NCBI GenBank assembly: GCA_012728095.1
Contig: JAAYFU010000022.1
Span: 1-33,349, forward strand
DNA: 33,349 bases
Reading direction: 5' to 3'
Source of the DNA: Clostridiaceae bacterium
Lineage (GTDB): Bacteria; Bacillota; Clostridia; DSM-8532
Shown: piece by piece, positions 14,811 through 23,375 of the stretch
How positions within the stretch are numbered: the first letter of the stretch is position 1
How the letters are laid out: each line of letters starts with the position of its first letter
The notes under the pieces: model-generated
What the model was told of the DNA's origin: nothing
The model's database searches: none
What the model saw: only the letters and a program-made list of their open reading frames with translations
Program-made: the position numbers and the translations under genes

Positions 14811-15821
14811 TTATTCCGCTTCTATCACGAATTCGCCGTCCTCAAGATCTCCTTTGACAATTACCTCGTTTAAACGGTATTTCTCTTTTATGGATTCAAT
14901 ATTTGCCCTTCTCTGCCCCACCAGCTTCGAAATAAGCTGAGGCTGCGTCCTGATAATGACTCTCTTTTGTTTCTTAAGGTGCATATCCAGCCAATTGGTC
15001 AGTTTCCTATATAAAATCCTGGATTCCACCAATTCACCGAAAGCGGGATGATACGGGCCTGCCACTACCGATCCTTCCAGGGTGTCTGAATCCTGGAGCC
15101 CGATTCTCAAGACCGTAATCCCTGCTTCTCTGTATATCGGCAATATATCGGTACACCACTCAATGGCTTCTTCCAGGCTAAGAGGGGTATACCGGCCTGT
15201 TAAATAATACTCCTCAAGCAAAGTATCTTTTATGACCAAAGTAGGATATATTCTGACCATGTCGGGTTTCAGCCTTATGACATCATATGCTGTTTTAACT
15301 GCTTTTTCATGGGTATCGGCAGGAAGCCCAAGCATTGTTTGGATGCCCAGCTTTATGCCTGTATCATGTATCAATGAACAGGCTGATACCACATCCTCAA
15401 CGGTATGGCCTCTTTGACTCATAAGCAAAACTTCGGGATCAAGGCTTTGAACTCCCAGTTCAATAACTGTAACTCCATAACTTTTCAAAATCTTCAGTTT
15501 ATGCGGAGTTATTGTGTCAGGCCTGGTAGAAAGCCGGATACCTGAAGCTTTCCCGGCTCTCAGATATGGCTGGGCAAGCTCAAGATACGCTATCATCTCA
15601 TTCTCCGGGATACCGGTAAAGCTTCCTCCAAAGAAGGCTATCTCAACATCATTATTTTTGCCTGTCGTAGAAAAACACTCCTCTAGAATCTTTTTTACAC
15701 GCATCGGAGACTGGATGGAAAGGGCACCGCTGATTTTTTTCTGATTGCAGAAAACACAGGCATGAGGGCAGCCCATATGCGGTATAAATATTGGTATATT
15801 AATATGGCGGGTTCTCTTCAT
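14811..15821 (-). CDS. radical SAM protein, ELP3/YhcC-like
   Basis: 336 residues. The N-terminus has the radical SAM cluster motif CxxxCxxC in HMGCPHACVFCNQKK (C18, C22, C25). EIAFFGGSFTGIP (about 59-71), STRPDTI, ELGVQSLDPEVL and GIQTMLGLP match the ELP3-like radical SAM branch that includes clostridial proteins encoded next to rnc. The GNAT domain of true Elp3 is absent; the last 60 residues form a small beta-rich tail. AGAGGAATTCTG precedes the ATG. It lies 12 bases after rnc and 14 before fumA, so the three are probably one transcript. A tRNA or rRNA modification role is likely from the family, but the substrate is not known. Confidence 0.85.
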   Translation of the reverse strand: MKRTRHINIPIFIPHMGCPHACVFCNQKKISGALSIQSPMRVKKILEECFSTTGKNNDVEIAFFGGSFTGIPENEMIAYLELAQPYLRAGKASGIRLSTRPDTITPHKLKILKSYGVTVIELGVQSLDPEVLLMSQRGHTVEDVVSACSLIHDTGIKLGIQTMLGLPADTHEKAVKTAYDVIRLKPDMVRIYPTLVIKDTLLEEYYLTGRYTPLSLEEAIEWCTDILPIYREAGITVLRIGLQDSDTLEGSVVAGPYHPAFGELVESRILYRKLTNWLDMHLKKQKRVIIRTQPQLISKLVGQRRANIESIKEKYRLNEVIVKGDLEDGEFVIEAE

Positions 15822-15833
15822 CAGAATTCCTCT

Positions 15834-16553
15834 CTACGGGATTTTCCCCATTTCTTCCAGTGCCGCCTTTGCAGCCATTTGTTCTGCGTCCTTTTTTGAT
15901 TTTCCCATACCGGTTCCAATGGCTTTTCCGTTGGTATAGACAGCCATCTTGAAGGTTTTTGCATGATCCGGGCCCACAGATTCAATCAGCTTGTATTGGA
16001 TCTGAACATCTCCGGTTTTCTGAAGTTCTTCCTGCAATGCCGTTTTATAGTCCATAAAAAGTATTCCTTCCACAGCCTTATGATAGATATCTCCCAAAAA
16101 ATTCATGATAAAGCCTTCCGCCTCATCAATACCGCCGTCTAAATATATACTTCCTATTATGGCTTCCATGGCATCCGACAGTATAGAAGGCCTTGTTCTT
16201 CCGCCGTTGGCTTCCTCGCCTTTGCCTAGCATTAAAAGCTCGCCTAATCCTATTTTTTGGGCACATTCATTCAACGATGCCTCACATACAATAAGGGCCC
16301 GTAATTTACTCATTTCGCCCTCACTGAAATTCTTAGGATTATTATACAGCATAAGGCTCATGATAAATTCCAAAATCGCATCGCCTAAAAACTCGAGCCG
16401 CTCATTGCTTTTTGTCGCAAAACTATGGTTTTCATTTGAAAATGAGCTGTGAACGAGAGCGTTTATTGCGTATTCCTTATTTCGGAATGTATATCCTATT
16501 CTGTTCTCCAAGGTTTTTACAGTTTCCAGGACTTCTTCAGGAATTTTCGTCAA
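15834..16553 (-). CDS. rnc: ribonuclease III
   Basis: A 239-residue RNase III, which cuts double-stranded RNA in rRNA and mRNA processing. The signature NERLEFLGDA (50-59) carries metal ligands E54 and D58, and SDAMEAIIGSIYLDGG supplies D127 and E130. The C-terminal dsRNA-binding domain spans about 167-236 (DYKTALQEELQK to KKDAEQMAAKAALEEM). The start is TTG 16553, with AAGGAGG seven bases upstream. It follows flhB by 80 bases. No clear terminator lies in that gap, so read-through from the flagellar operon is possible. The usual downstream partners smc and ftsY are not here. Confidence 0.96.
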   Translation of the reverse strand: MTKIPEEVLETVKTLENRIGYTFRNKEYAINALVHSSFSNENHSFATKSNERLEFLGDAILEFIMSLMLYNNPKNFSEGEMSKLRALIVCEASLNECAQKIGLGELLMLGKGEEANGGRTRPSILSDAMEAIIGSIYLDGGIDEAEGFIMNFLGDIYHKAVEGILFMDYKTALQEELQKTGDVQIQYKLIESVGPDHAKTFKMAVYTNGKAIGTGMGKSKKDAEQMAAKAALEEMGKIP

Positions 16554-16633
16554 TTAAATCCTCCTTAAACAAGAAAAAATTTATTGTTAATTAGTTTAGC
16601 ACAATTCATCGTTATTTGTGTAGGCATATGTCA

Positions 16634-17725
16634 TTATACAGGTCTTCTTCCCTCGAGTTCATAAACGAAGGCCAGAACTTCAGCAGCCGCTTTGTACAGC
16701 TCCGGAGGAATAGGCTGGCCAATGTCAACCGAATTGTACAATGCCTGGGCAAGGGATACGTTTTCAACAATGTGTACATTATGCTCTTTTGCCACTTCTT
16801 TAATGCGTTTTGCCATAAAATCCACTCCTTTTGCCAATACATACGGTGCCGACATTTTTTCTGCATCATATTTTATTGCCACCGCATAATGGGTAGGGTT
16901 TGTTATGACTACATCAGCCTGGGGCACTTCTTTCAGCATGCGGCGTATGGAAATTTCCCTCTGCTTCTGCTTTATCCTGGATTTAATCTCGGGATTCCCC
17001 TCCATCTGCTTATACTCTTCTTTTATTTCCTGTTTACTCATGCGAATGTCTTTTTCATATCTTCGCCATTGAAAGAAATAATCAGCAGCTGTAACAACCA
17101 GGAGCGCAAAGCATATTTTAATTGCTATATTGAGAGCGGTATCAACCAGGTAACCGGCAACCGACACAACCGGAAGATCCATAAGCTTCATCATGTTGGT
17201 AAACTCTTTTTGTATTGAGCTCCATGCCACCCATCCCACCAGTATAACCTTTACAATTGATTTAAAGAGCTCAAATGCCGATCTTACCGAGAAGAGTTTT
17301 TTTAGCCCGTTTATGGGATTTAAATTGGAGAATTTCGGTTTTAACACTTCAGTTGTAAAAAGAAAACCAATCTGTACATAAGTACCAAGAACGCCGACTA
17401 AAATGGCTATAATAAAAAACGGAGCCACCATTTTTGCAATTTCAAGAGTGACAAAAGATGCCAATCGCATGATTTCATTTGGGTCCTGCAGATTATATTC
17501 GGATGTTTGGGTAAGAAATATGTTAAAAATTGCGCTGCAACCTGTAAAAAGGCTTTTGCCCAGTATTTTCATTGAAATAAACATTATCAGCAGGATCAGG
17601 TTCGGGGGCAGCTCCCGGCTCTGCATAACCTGACCCTTTTTTCTTAAATCCTGCCGTTTCTTTGGCGTCGCTTTTTCCGTTTTGTCGGAAGTATCAGCAA
17701 ACAACTGAAGGTTAATATCAATCAT
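16634..17725 (-). CDS. flhB: flagellar export switch protein FlhB
   Basis: 363 residues, normal for FlhB, the membrane protein of the flagellar type III export gate that switches substrate specificity from rod/hook to filament. A basic N-terminus (DKTEKATPKKRQDLRKKGQV) is followed by four membrane helices between about 40 and 215. A cytoplasmic domain then carries the self-cleavage motif NPTH (276-279) in VVITNPTHYAVAIKYD. The ATG overlaps the fliR stop as ATGA, showing translational coupling. FlhA, the usual next gene, is absent; rnc follows instead. Confidence 0.97.
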   Translation of the reverse strand: MIDINLQLFADTSDKTEKATPKKRQDLRKKGQVMQSRELPPNLILLIMFISMKILGKSLFTGCSAIFNIFLTQTSEYNLQDPNEIMRLASFVTLEIAKMVAPFFIIAILVGVLGTYVQIGFLFTTEVLKPKFSNLNPINGLKKLFSVRSAFELFKSIVKVILVGWVAWSSIQKEFTNMMKLMDLPVVSVAGYLVDTALNIAIKICFALLVVTAADYFFQWRRYEKDIRMSKQEIKEEYKQMEGNPEIKSRIKQKQREISIRRMLKEVPQADVVITNPTHYAVAIKYDAEKMSAPYVLAKGVDFMAKRIKEVAKEHNVHIVENVSLAQALYNSVDIGQPIPPELYKAAAEVLAFVYELEGRRPV

Positions 17726-18510
17726 GAGCCTTTCGCCTGTCTTAAGAATTCATAAAACTCTTCATATGTTCCTTGAATAATAACGTTAACGATCCCCTTA
17801 AAAGCTCCGATAGTAATTAAAATAACGGATAACCCAAGTATGATTTTTAATGGCATGCCCAGCATGAATACATTTAATTGAGGCATGCTTTTAGAAATAA
17901 TCCCCAGCGAAATATCAGTAATTAATATTGAAACCGTTACAGGAGCCGCAATCTTAAATCCCAGCGCCAGGATGTCAGAAAACAGTTTAATTATCCGGCT
18001 CACCGCAGCACCGTCAAATACTGCCTCGCCAATTGGAAGAATCCTGTAGCTCTCAACCATTGCCTGTATAAAAAGGTGATGGGCATCTGTAACAAGCATC
18101 ATTACAGTTGCAATTATAACATAAAAGTCGGCAGTGATTGGTATCTGAAGGTTTGTGATGGGATCAAAAACCGAGATCATGCCGAAGCCTATGCGCATGT
18201 CTATTAACTGTCCGGCGATATAAATGGCGGAAAACAATAAATAGGAAATAAACCCCAGCATTATTCCTATCAAAAGTTCTTTGGCTATAACAAAAATGTA
18301 AGACGTAAGAGACGTATAGTTCAGTTGGGGCACCGATACCGAATTTGCCGTAACAATCGACAAAACAAAGCAAAACCCTGCTTTAAAATAATTCGGGATA
18401 TTTCTCCTTCCAAATATAGGGGATAAGAAAAACATTCCTGTAATGCGAACCAGAACAAGCAGGAATATAGTCCAAATATTCTGAAATATATCAAAGGGTA
18501 TGATGGTCAT
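17722..18510 (-). CDS. fliR: flagellar export gate protein FliR
   Basis: 262 residues with about six membrane helices and the FliR features GRRNIPNYFKAGFCFVLS near 35, KELLIGIMLGFISYL near 77 and GQLIDMRIGFGM near 100. FliR is one of the three core gate proteins (with FliP and FliQ) through which flagellar subunits are exported. GGGGGG stands 5 bases before the ATG. It is separate from FlhB, although the two are fused in some clostridia; here they overlap by 4 bases. Neighbours fliQ and flhB are in the standard order. Confidence 0.96.
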   Translation of the reverse strand: MTIIPFDIFQNIWTIFLLVLVRITGMFFLSPIFGRRNIPNYFKAGFCFVLSIVTANSVSVPQLNYTSLTSYIFVIAKELLIGIMLGFISYLLFSAIYIAGQLIDMRIGFGMISVFDPITNLQIPITADFYVIIATVMMLVTDAHHLFIQAMVESYRILPIGEAVFDGAAVSRIIKLFSDILALGFKIAAPVTVSILITDISLGIISKSMPQLNVFMLGMPLKIILGLSVILITIGAFKGIVNVIIQGTYEEFYEFLRQAKGS

Positions 18511-18535
18511 GGTTACCCCCCTTGTTTATAATCCT

Positions 18536-18811
18536 TCACAAACCAATAAAGCGAAGCATGTTTTCATACATGCGTAAAGTAAATTCTTTCATTGTGGTGA
18601 GTATCCATGAACCTAAGAGAAGCAATGTTACTATCATGGCTATTATTTTAGGAACAAAGTGCAGGGATTGTTCATTAATTTGAGTCGTAGCCTGAAATAT
18701 ACTGACAATAAGCCCTACCAACAGGCCAATCAAAAGAACCGGCGAAGCAACCTTTATGACAGTTAACAAAGCGTCTCTGGCTACATCCAGCAAATACTGC
18801 TCCAATTCCAT
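18536..18811 (-). CDS. fliQ: flagellar export gate protein FliQ
   Basis: 91 residues with two membrane helices (about 18-42 and 52-76), the standard FliQ hairpin: DALLTVIKVASPVLLIGLLV, then IFQATTQINEQSLHFVPKI, the best conserved part of the family. The ATG at 18811 directly abuts its only purine-rich site (GTGAGGG), leaving no spacer. The TTG two codons later (18805) has a 6-base spacer and may be the real start, giving 89 residues, the more usual length. It lies 16 bases from fliP and 25 from fliR. Confidence 0.95.
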   Translation of the reverse strand: MELEQYLLDVARDALLTVIKVASPVLLIGLLVGLIVSIFQATTQINEQSLHFVPKIIAMIVTLLLLGSWILTTMKEFTLRMYENMLRFIGL

Positions 18812-18827
18812 CCCTCACTTCAATAAA

Positions 18828-19595
18828 CTATCGTACAAAGGATTTAATAATTGTTTCGGTCAGAAGATTCCATCCGTCCACCAGAATAAACAGAAGTATT
18901 TTAAACGGCATGGATATCATCACTGGCGGAAGCATCATCATACCCATGGCCATCAGCGTGCTGGCTACCACCATATCAATCACCAGAAAAGGTATATACA
19001 GCATAAATCCCATTCGGAATGCAGTATTTAATTCACTTATCATAAAAGCTGGCGTAACTACCGTCAGCGGGAGATCGGTCAGTTCCTCAGGAGGCTCAAC
19101 CCCCGCTATGCTTGCGAATAAGGCCAGGTCTTTCTCTCTTGTGTACTTTAACATGTTATCTTTTATTATATCCTCGGAGGTATCTATCGCCTCTTCCAGT
19201 GAAATCCTATTTTCACTGAAGGGTTCAAGAGCCTTTTCATTAATATCGGTCATAACAGGAGACATTATAAAAAACGTTAAAAAGAGGGCAAGCCCAATAA
19301 CCACCTGATTTGGCGGTGTTTGTTGTGTGCCCATGGAATTTCTCAAAAAGGAGAGAACAATAATTATACGAGTGAAGGAAGTGAACATTATGAGAATCGA
19401 AGGTAATAACGATAATACCGTCAGAAGTAACAACAGCTTTATGCTGGCGCTGATTTCCGCCGGGTCATCAGTAGAATTAATGGTAATTCCTTCATTGGAA
19501 ATGGAAATCCCCGGCGCCGCGAAGGCAACATTCCCCAGCACAATAAAACATAGTACAACCACTATCAGGCATATTACTGTTTTTTTCATTTGCAT
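18828..19595 (-). CDS. fliP: flagellar export gate protein FliP
   Basis: 255 residues. An N-terminal signal sequence (MKKTVICLIVVVLCFIVLGN, ending near AFA) is followed by a short periplasmic part and four membrane helices. The FliP signature LSLLPSILIMFTSFTRIIIV and NSMGTQQTPPNQVVIGLALF are present, as is the C-terminal MMMLPPVMISMPFKILLFIL. FliP forms the five-subunit core of the export gate. AAGGGA precedes the ATG by 9 bases; a second ATG two codons later is also possible. It begins 3 bases after the fliO stop. Confidence 0.97.
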   Translation of the reverse strand: MQMKKTVICLIVVVLCFIVLGNVAFAAPGISISNEGITINSTDDPAEISASIKLLLLLTVLSLLPSILIMFTSFTRIIIVLSFLRNSMGTQQTPPNQVVIGLALFLTFFIMSPVMTDINEKALEPFSENRISLEEAIDTSEDIIKDNMLKYTREKDLALFASIAGVEPPEELTDLPLTVVTPAFMISELNTAFRMGFMLYIPFLVIDMVVASTLMAMGMMMLPPVMISMPFKILLFILVDGWNLLTETIIKSFVR

Positions 19596-19598
19596 AGT

Positions 19599-20051
19599 TT
19601 ATTCCCTTATGTGATTATTGGCATTAATTCTCTTCAGTCTCTTAATACTTCGCTGAATCCTTGTTTCTTCCGACCCTTTCCCATCAACGTCCCCATCCGG
19701 GCTGTTATTCTTTTTATCACTCAATCCGGAATATGTATCAAAAATTCTCCTAAAATTAAAAACAGCTGTTTCAGATTCTTCCGGTTTTTCGGCAGCCTCT
19801 GTCTGTGTTTCAATATCAATTTCAGATACAAGTTCTAAACCTTTTTTACTGGAAAAAAAAAGAAAATGCTTATCCCCGACAAGAATAAGATAAAGAGAAC
19901 GATCAGGCCCCAATGAAAGGGTTTCTACAATTCTCATGTTTTTGTTCTTCATGCCACCGGACATTTTTCTGCCTATAAACCTGGTAGTATAATAACAAAG
20001 CAATAAAACCGCTATAAATACCAACAAAATTCCAAGCGTATCAAGAAACAT
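19599..20051 (-). CDS. fliO: flagellar biosynthesis protein FliO
   Basis: 150 residues: one N-terminal membrane helix (LGILLVFIAVLLLCYYTTRF), then the FliO core MRIVETLSLGPDRSLYLILVGDKHFLF, and a poorly conserved charged tail from about 95 to the end. FliO helps FliP assemble into the export gate. The GGGGGG site is 5 bases before the ATG. The gene lies between cheY and fliP as in Bacillus (where it is called fliZ). The tail varies widely within the family, so its composition here is not remarkable. Confidence 0.9.
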   Translation of the reverse strand: MFLDTLGILLVFIAVLLLCYYTTRFIGRKMSGGMKNKNMRIVETLSLGPDRSLYLILVGDKHFLFFSSKKGLELVSEIDIETQTEAAEKPEESETAVFNFRRIFDTYSGLSDKKNNSPDGDVDGKGSEETRIQRSIKRLKRINANNHIRE

Positions 20052-20075
20052 AGAAGCCCCCCTTTTAGGGTTAAA

Positions 20076-20435
20076 CTAGCCAACTACCTTTCTTACGGCT
20101 TCCAAAACGCGTTCAGCTTGGAAAGGTTTTACGATAAAATCTCTGGCGCCAGCCTGGATAGATTCAATGACCATAGCCTGCTGCCCCATAGCCGAACACA
20201 TGATTATCTTCGCAGAATTATCTATTGCCTTAATCTGTTTTACAGCCTGGATTCCATCCATTTCAGGCATTGTTATATCCATAATAACCAGATCGGGATT
20301 TACCTCTTTATACTTTTCGACTGCCTTATATCCATTCTCGGCTTCCGCAATTACAGTATAACCGTTTTTCGAAAGGATGTCTTTGATCATCATTCGCATA
20401 AACGCAGCATCATCAACGATCAGAATGTTTGCCAT
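20076..20435 (-). CDS. cheY: chemotaxis response regulator CheY
   Basis: A 119-residue stand-alone receiver domain. Acid pocket D8/D9 (LIVDDAAF), phosphorylation site D53 in DLVIMDITMPEMDG, S81 at the Thr/Ser switch and K103 in IVKPF are all in place. Phospho-CheY binds the FliM/FliY switch and changes the direction of flagellar rotation. Placement after fliY, which encodes a CheY-P phosphatase, fits that job. GAGAGGA precedes the ATG at some distance. It may also have its own promoter, at 20507-20535 in the 129-base gap after fliY. Confidence 0.95.
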   Translation of the reverse strand: MANILIVDDAAFMRMMIKDILSKNGYTVIAEAENGYKAVEKYKEVNPDLVIMDITMPEMDGIQAVKQIKAIDNSAKIIMCSAMGQQAMVIESIQAGARDFIVKPFQAERVLEAVRKVVG

Positions 20436-20506
20436 AGGTCATATCCTCTCCCTGTAATATTCAACATACATAATCCTTACTAAACATATACCCACATTTT
20501 TTATTT

Positions 20507-20535
20507 ATTATCAATTATAATTGATATTCTGACAA
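20507..20535 (-). promoter_or_regulatory. candidate internal promoter before cheY, overlapping an 18-bp palindrome
   Basis: Minus-strand TTGTCA (20530-20535), 17-base spacer, GATAAT (20507-20512), 72 bases before cheY. The perfect palindrome TATCAATTATAATTGATA (20509-20526) covers the spacer and part of the -10, the place where a repressor would block the polymerase. It is too AT-rich to be a good terminator stem. Confidence 0.45.
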
Positions 20536-20564
20536 AATAAAAGTATTTTCGTCATTATTCTGTT

Positions 20565-21815
20565 TTAAAGTCGTTTTGAAGGATGTATTATATCTGTAAT
20601 TCTTACTCCGAAACTCTCGTCAATAACAACTACCTCCCCCTTGGCGATTACTTTGCCGTTCACCAGGATATCCACGGGTTCTCCGGCAAGTTTATCCAGT
20701 TCTATAATGGAACCTTGGCCAAACTCCAGGATCTCCCTAATCTTTTTAGTGGTACGTCCCAATTCGACAGCAATTTGCAAAGGTACGTCCATCAGGAGAC
20801 TTATGTTCTTTCTTTCCACCTCGGCCAGCCCGTCATCAAAACTCTGGAATTGCATGGGCTGGACATTTACCGGCTGCTGGAATTCCTGTCTCTGTTGAGG
20901 CATTTGATACCCAGGCATAGGTTGATGGCCATATGGATCATAGGGACCATATGGAGGTTGTTGCTGCGTTGGAGGAACCTGGTAAGGTTGCTGTTGTGGT
21001 TGCGGTTGCGATATTTGAGCATGGGTTTCAACAGTCTGGCTTTGAGATTTTTCTGCCGGCGGAGATTCGACAGCCGGCGGTGAAGGTTGTCCTTTACGAA
21101 GAAGATTATCAGCAATTTCTTTTGCAAAAGAAATAGGCAAAATCTGCATGATTTCACTGTCAATCAACTTGCCGACTTTAAGAGAAAAAAGGATTACAAC
21201 TATACTGGATTCATCATCTATTCGTATTTTTGAATTATCTTCGCCAACGTCCATCAAAACCAGTTCCGGCGGTGATATATCGACTCTTTTATCAAACATC
21301 GAGGACAAAGATGTCGATGAAGAACCTACCATTTGGTTCATTGCCTCGCTTATGGCGCTTAAGTGCAACTCGCTGAATTCCGAATCAATGTTTCCATAAC
21401 CGTCACCGCCCATCATGAGGTCGGTAATAATCTTGGCGTCTTCTTCTTTTATAATAAGGAGATTATATCCTTTTAATCCCTCTGTATATTTAACCTTAAC
21501 GGCAATATAAGGCTTATCAAACTTCTTAAAAATTTCTTCCCAGGTTGTTTCTTCGACCCTGGGGGTTGTAATGCTCACCTTTTGTCCCAAAAGGGTGTAA
21601 AGTGTCGTTGCGGATGTTCCCATGGAAATGTTCCCCACTTCCCCAAGGGCATCCTTGTCTTCATCTGTCAGTAAAAACTGCCTCGGCGCCTTTGGCTGAG
21701 TGTTTGTATCTTTAGAGGGATATTCTTCATTAGAGTCAGATTGTGATGATTCCGGTTCAAGGCCCGTACCGTTCAACAAAGCATCTATTTCAGCCTGCGA
21801 TAACATATCTCCCAT
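20565..21815 (-). CDS. fliY: flagellar switch protein FliY (CheC/FliN fusion, CheY-P phosphatase)
   Basis: 416 residues. The N-terminal peptide MLSQAEIDALLNG resembles the FliM CheY-binding tail. A CheC-like phosphatase domain (about 50-235) keeps both active-site sets: D55/E59/N62 (DALGEVGN) and S153/E157/N160 (SAISEAMN). A linker of about 80 residues (243-322) very rich in Gln and Pro follows. The FliN-type surface domain (about 330-412, LLMDVPLQIAVELGRT to GVRITDIIHP) ends the protein. It sits in the C ring and removes phosphate from CheY-P. GGAGGAG precedes the ATG; the start is 1 base from the fliM stop. Confidence 0.96.
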   Translation of the reverse strand: MGDMLSQAEIDALLNGTGLEPESSQSDSNEEYPSKDTNTQPKAPRQFLLTDEDKDALGEVGNISMGTSATTLYTLLGQKVSITTPRVEETTWEEIFKKFDKPYIAVKVKYTEGLKGYNLLIIKEEDAKIITDLMMGGDGYGNIDSEFSELHLSAISEAMNQMVGSSSTSLSSMFDKRVDISPPELVLMDVGEDNSKIRIDDESSIVVILFSLKVGKLIDSEIMQILPISFAKEIADNLLRKGQPSPPAVESPPAEKSQSQTVETHAQISQPQPQQQPYQVPPTQQQPPYGPYDPYGHQPMPGYQMPQQRQEFQQPVNVQPMQFQSFDDGLAEVERKNISLLMDVPLQIAVELGRTTKKIREILEFGQGSIIELDKLAGEPVDILVNGKVIAKGEVVVIDESFGVRITDIIHPSKRL

Positions 21816-21816
21816 A

Positions 21817-22803
21817 TTAATACTCCTCCTCTCGGACTATATCGGTAATCTTAACTGCCATTCTCTTGTTCCTCGCGCCAGGCTTTCCGTAAAATTTCAG
21901 CATATCTCCGACCATTACCTCTATCTTGCCGTTTACATCCGTGTTCAGCGTCAGAACATCTCCCTGCTGCAACATCAGAAAATCGTGTACTGAGATGGTG
22001 GTTCTGCCTAATATTGCGGAAACAGTAATTTTACTTTCCTCAATCTTTTTCTCGATAACCTCTTTGCTTTCCTCGTTAATTCCATGTTCTATAAGAGAAA
22101 ACCAGAGTTTTGTCGAAAGTTTGCTCATAACAGGTTCAACTGTCATATGAGGTATGCATAGATTCATTAATCCTTCGACTTCGCTGATTTTTGCCGTAAA
22201 TGTAACTAAAACAATCATTTCATTCGGCGACATTAGCTGAGCAAACTGGGCATTCGTCTCTATCCTGTCCAAACTTGGCTTTACAACCGTAACATTTTCC
22301 CATGGATCACGCATCAATCCAAGCATTTGCGTTATAAGCCTCATTAAAATGGCAAGCTCTATTTCTGTAAATCCCCTCACTTTTTCCATAGTGAATCCTC
22401 TGCCGCCAAGTATCCTGTCTATAAGGGCATAGGCAATGGAGGGATTTATTTCCAATACTATTGATCCGGGCAATGGGTTAAAGTTTATTATCCCCAGCAC
22501 GGCAGGATTAGCTATTGAATTGGTGAACTCCGAGTATTGCATAGCCTGGACAGTCTGTACATCCACCTGCACAAGAGTTCTCAAGTAACCTGAAAGAAAG
22601 TTGGTCAATAGTCTCGCATAGTTCTCGTTAATAATCTGAAGAGTCCGAAGATGATCCTTTGCGAATTTGCTCGGGCGACGAAAGTCATGATTGCGTATCT
22701 TCTTCTCGGAAGTATCTATTTTAAACTCTTTAACATCGAGTTCACCGGTATTAAGTTGTTGCAGTAACCTGTCTATTTCATTTTGAGACAGTATATCTCC
22801 CAC
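21817..22803 (-). CDS. fliM: flagellar motor switch protein FliM
   Basis: About 328 residues. The N-terminal segment GDILSQNEIDRLLQQL is the CheY-P-binding tail, the middle domain (about 40-225) is CheC-like without phosphatase residues, and the C-terminal domain (from about 245, ILGRTTISVHDFLMLQQGDV) is of the FliN surface type. It links FliG to FliY/FliN in the C ring. I prefer GTG 22803, because AGGGGTGG stands 6-7 bases before it and the resulting N-terminus matches FliM proteins; the longer ATG start at 22833 would overlap fliL by 16 bases. This places the gene 14 bases after fliL. Confidence 0.95.
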   Translation of the reverse strand: MGDILSQNEIDRLLQQLNTGELDVKEFKIDTSEKKIRNHDFRRPSKFAKDHLRTLQIINENYARLLTNFLSGYLRTLVQVDVQTVQAMQYSEFTNSIANPAVLGIINFNPLPGSIVLEINPSIAYALIDRILGGRGFTMEKVRGFTEIELAILMRLITQMLGLMRDPWENVTVVKPSLDRIETNAQFAQLMSPNEMIVLVTFTAKISEVEGLMNLCIPHMTVEPVMSKLSTKLWFSLIEHGINEESKEVIEKKIEESKITVSAILGRTTISVHDFLMLQQGDVLTLNTDVNGKIEVMVGDMLKFYGKPGARNKRMAVKITDIVREEEY

Positions 22804-22817
22804 TGGTTCCACCCCTG

Positions 22818-23342
22818 TTACTGTCGAATCCATTTATCAAAGACTACGTCTATTATAATCGCCTCATCAGAATCATCAGTTCTTACTATTTCATTAAAAG
22901 CATCTTTTAATGATGCCCGGGCTTTATCCATTGCTTCTTCTCCATTCAGGTCTTCATAGCTTTGGCTCATAAAATACTTAATACATGCCTGTTTAAGCAA
23001 ACTTAAATTTTTATTCAGAAGCTCTTTGCGCTCTTCAACCTGCTTATTTTTTTTGCCCCCGTCATATATTATGGATATGGATGCCATAAGAAAACTGTTA
23101 GGATGAGTCTCGGTACTCTTAATATTAAAAATAGCTTCATTGGTTTCACCATAAAGTTTAAACTCAACCTGTTCTTCTTTGGGCACTACGCGCTCTACCA
23201 AAGGTTTCGGCGTTTCCCCGGAAGAGGGAATTGCTCTGTTGGTGTTAAACGCAGTAAATATGAAAATGATCATAACCGCCAAAGCCAGTGTAAGAACGGC
23301 TATAATGGAGAGTAATATGGTATACAATGACTTGCCCTGCAA
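22818..23342 (-). CDS. fliL: flagellar basal body-associated protein FliL
   Basis: 174 residues: a single membrane helix (about 8-32, ILLSIIAVLTLALAVMIIFI), then a short linker and a stomatin-like periplasmic domain with SIIYDGGKKNKQVEERKELL and a C-terminal helix. FliL surrounds the stator units and supports torque. The start is TTG 23342, about ten bases after AAAAGGAG. It follows flbD by 33 bases, where motA and motB stand in many Clostridia and Bacillus-related genomes but are missing here. Confidence 0.9.
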   Translation of the reverse strand: MQGKSLYTILLSIIAVLTLALAVMIIFIFTAFNTNRAIPSSGETPKPLVERVVPKEEQVEFKLYGETNEAIFNIKSTETHPNSFLMASISIIYDGGKKNKQVEERKELLNKNLSLLKQACIKYFMSQSYEDLNGEEAMDKARASLKDAFNEIVRTDDSDEAIIIDVVFDKWIRQ

Positions 23343-23375
23343 AATATGACACTCCTTTTAACGATTAATTCTATG

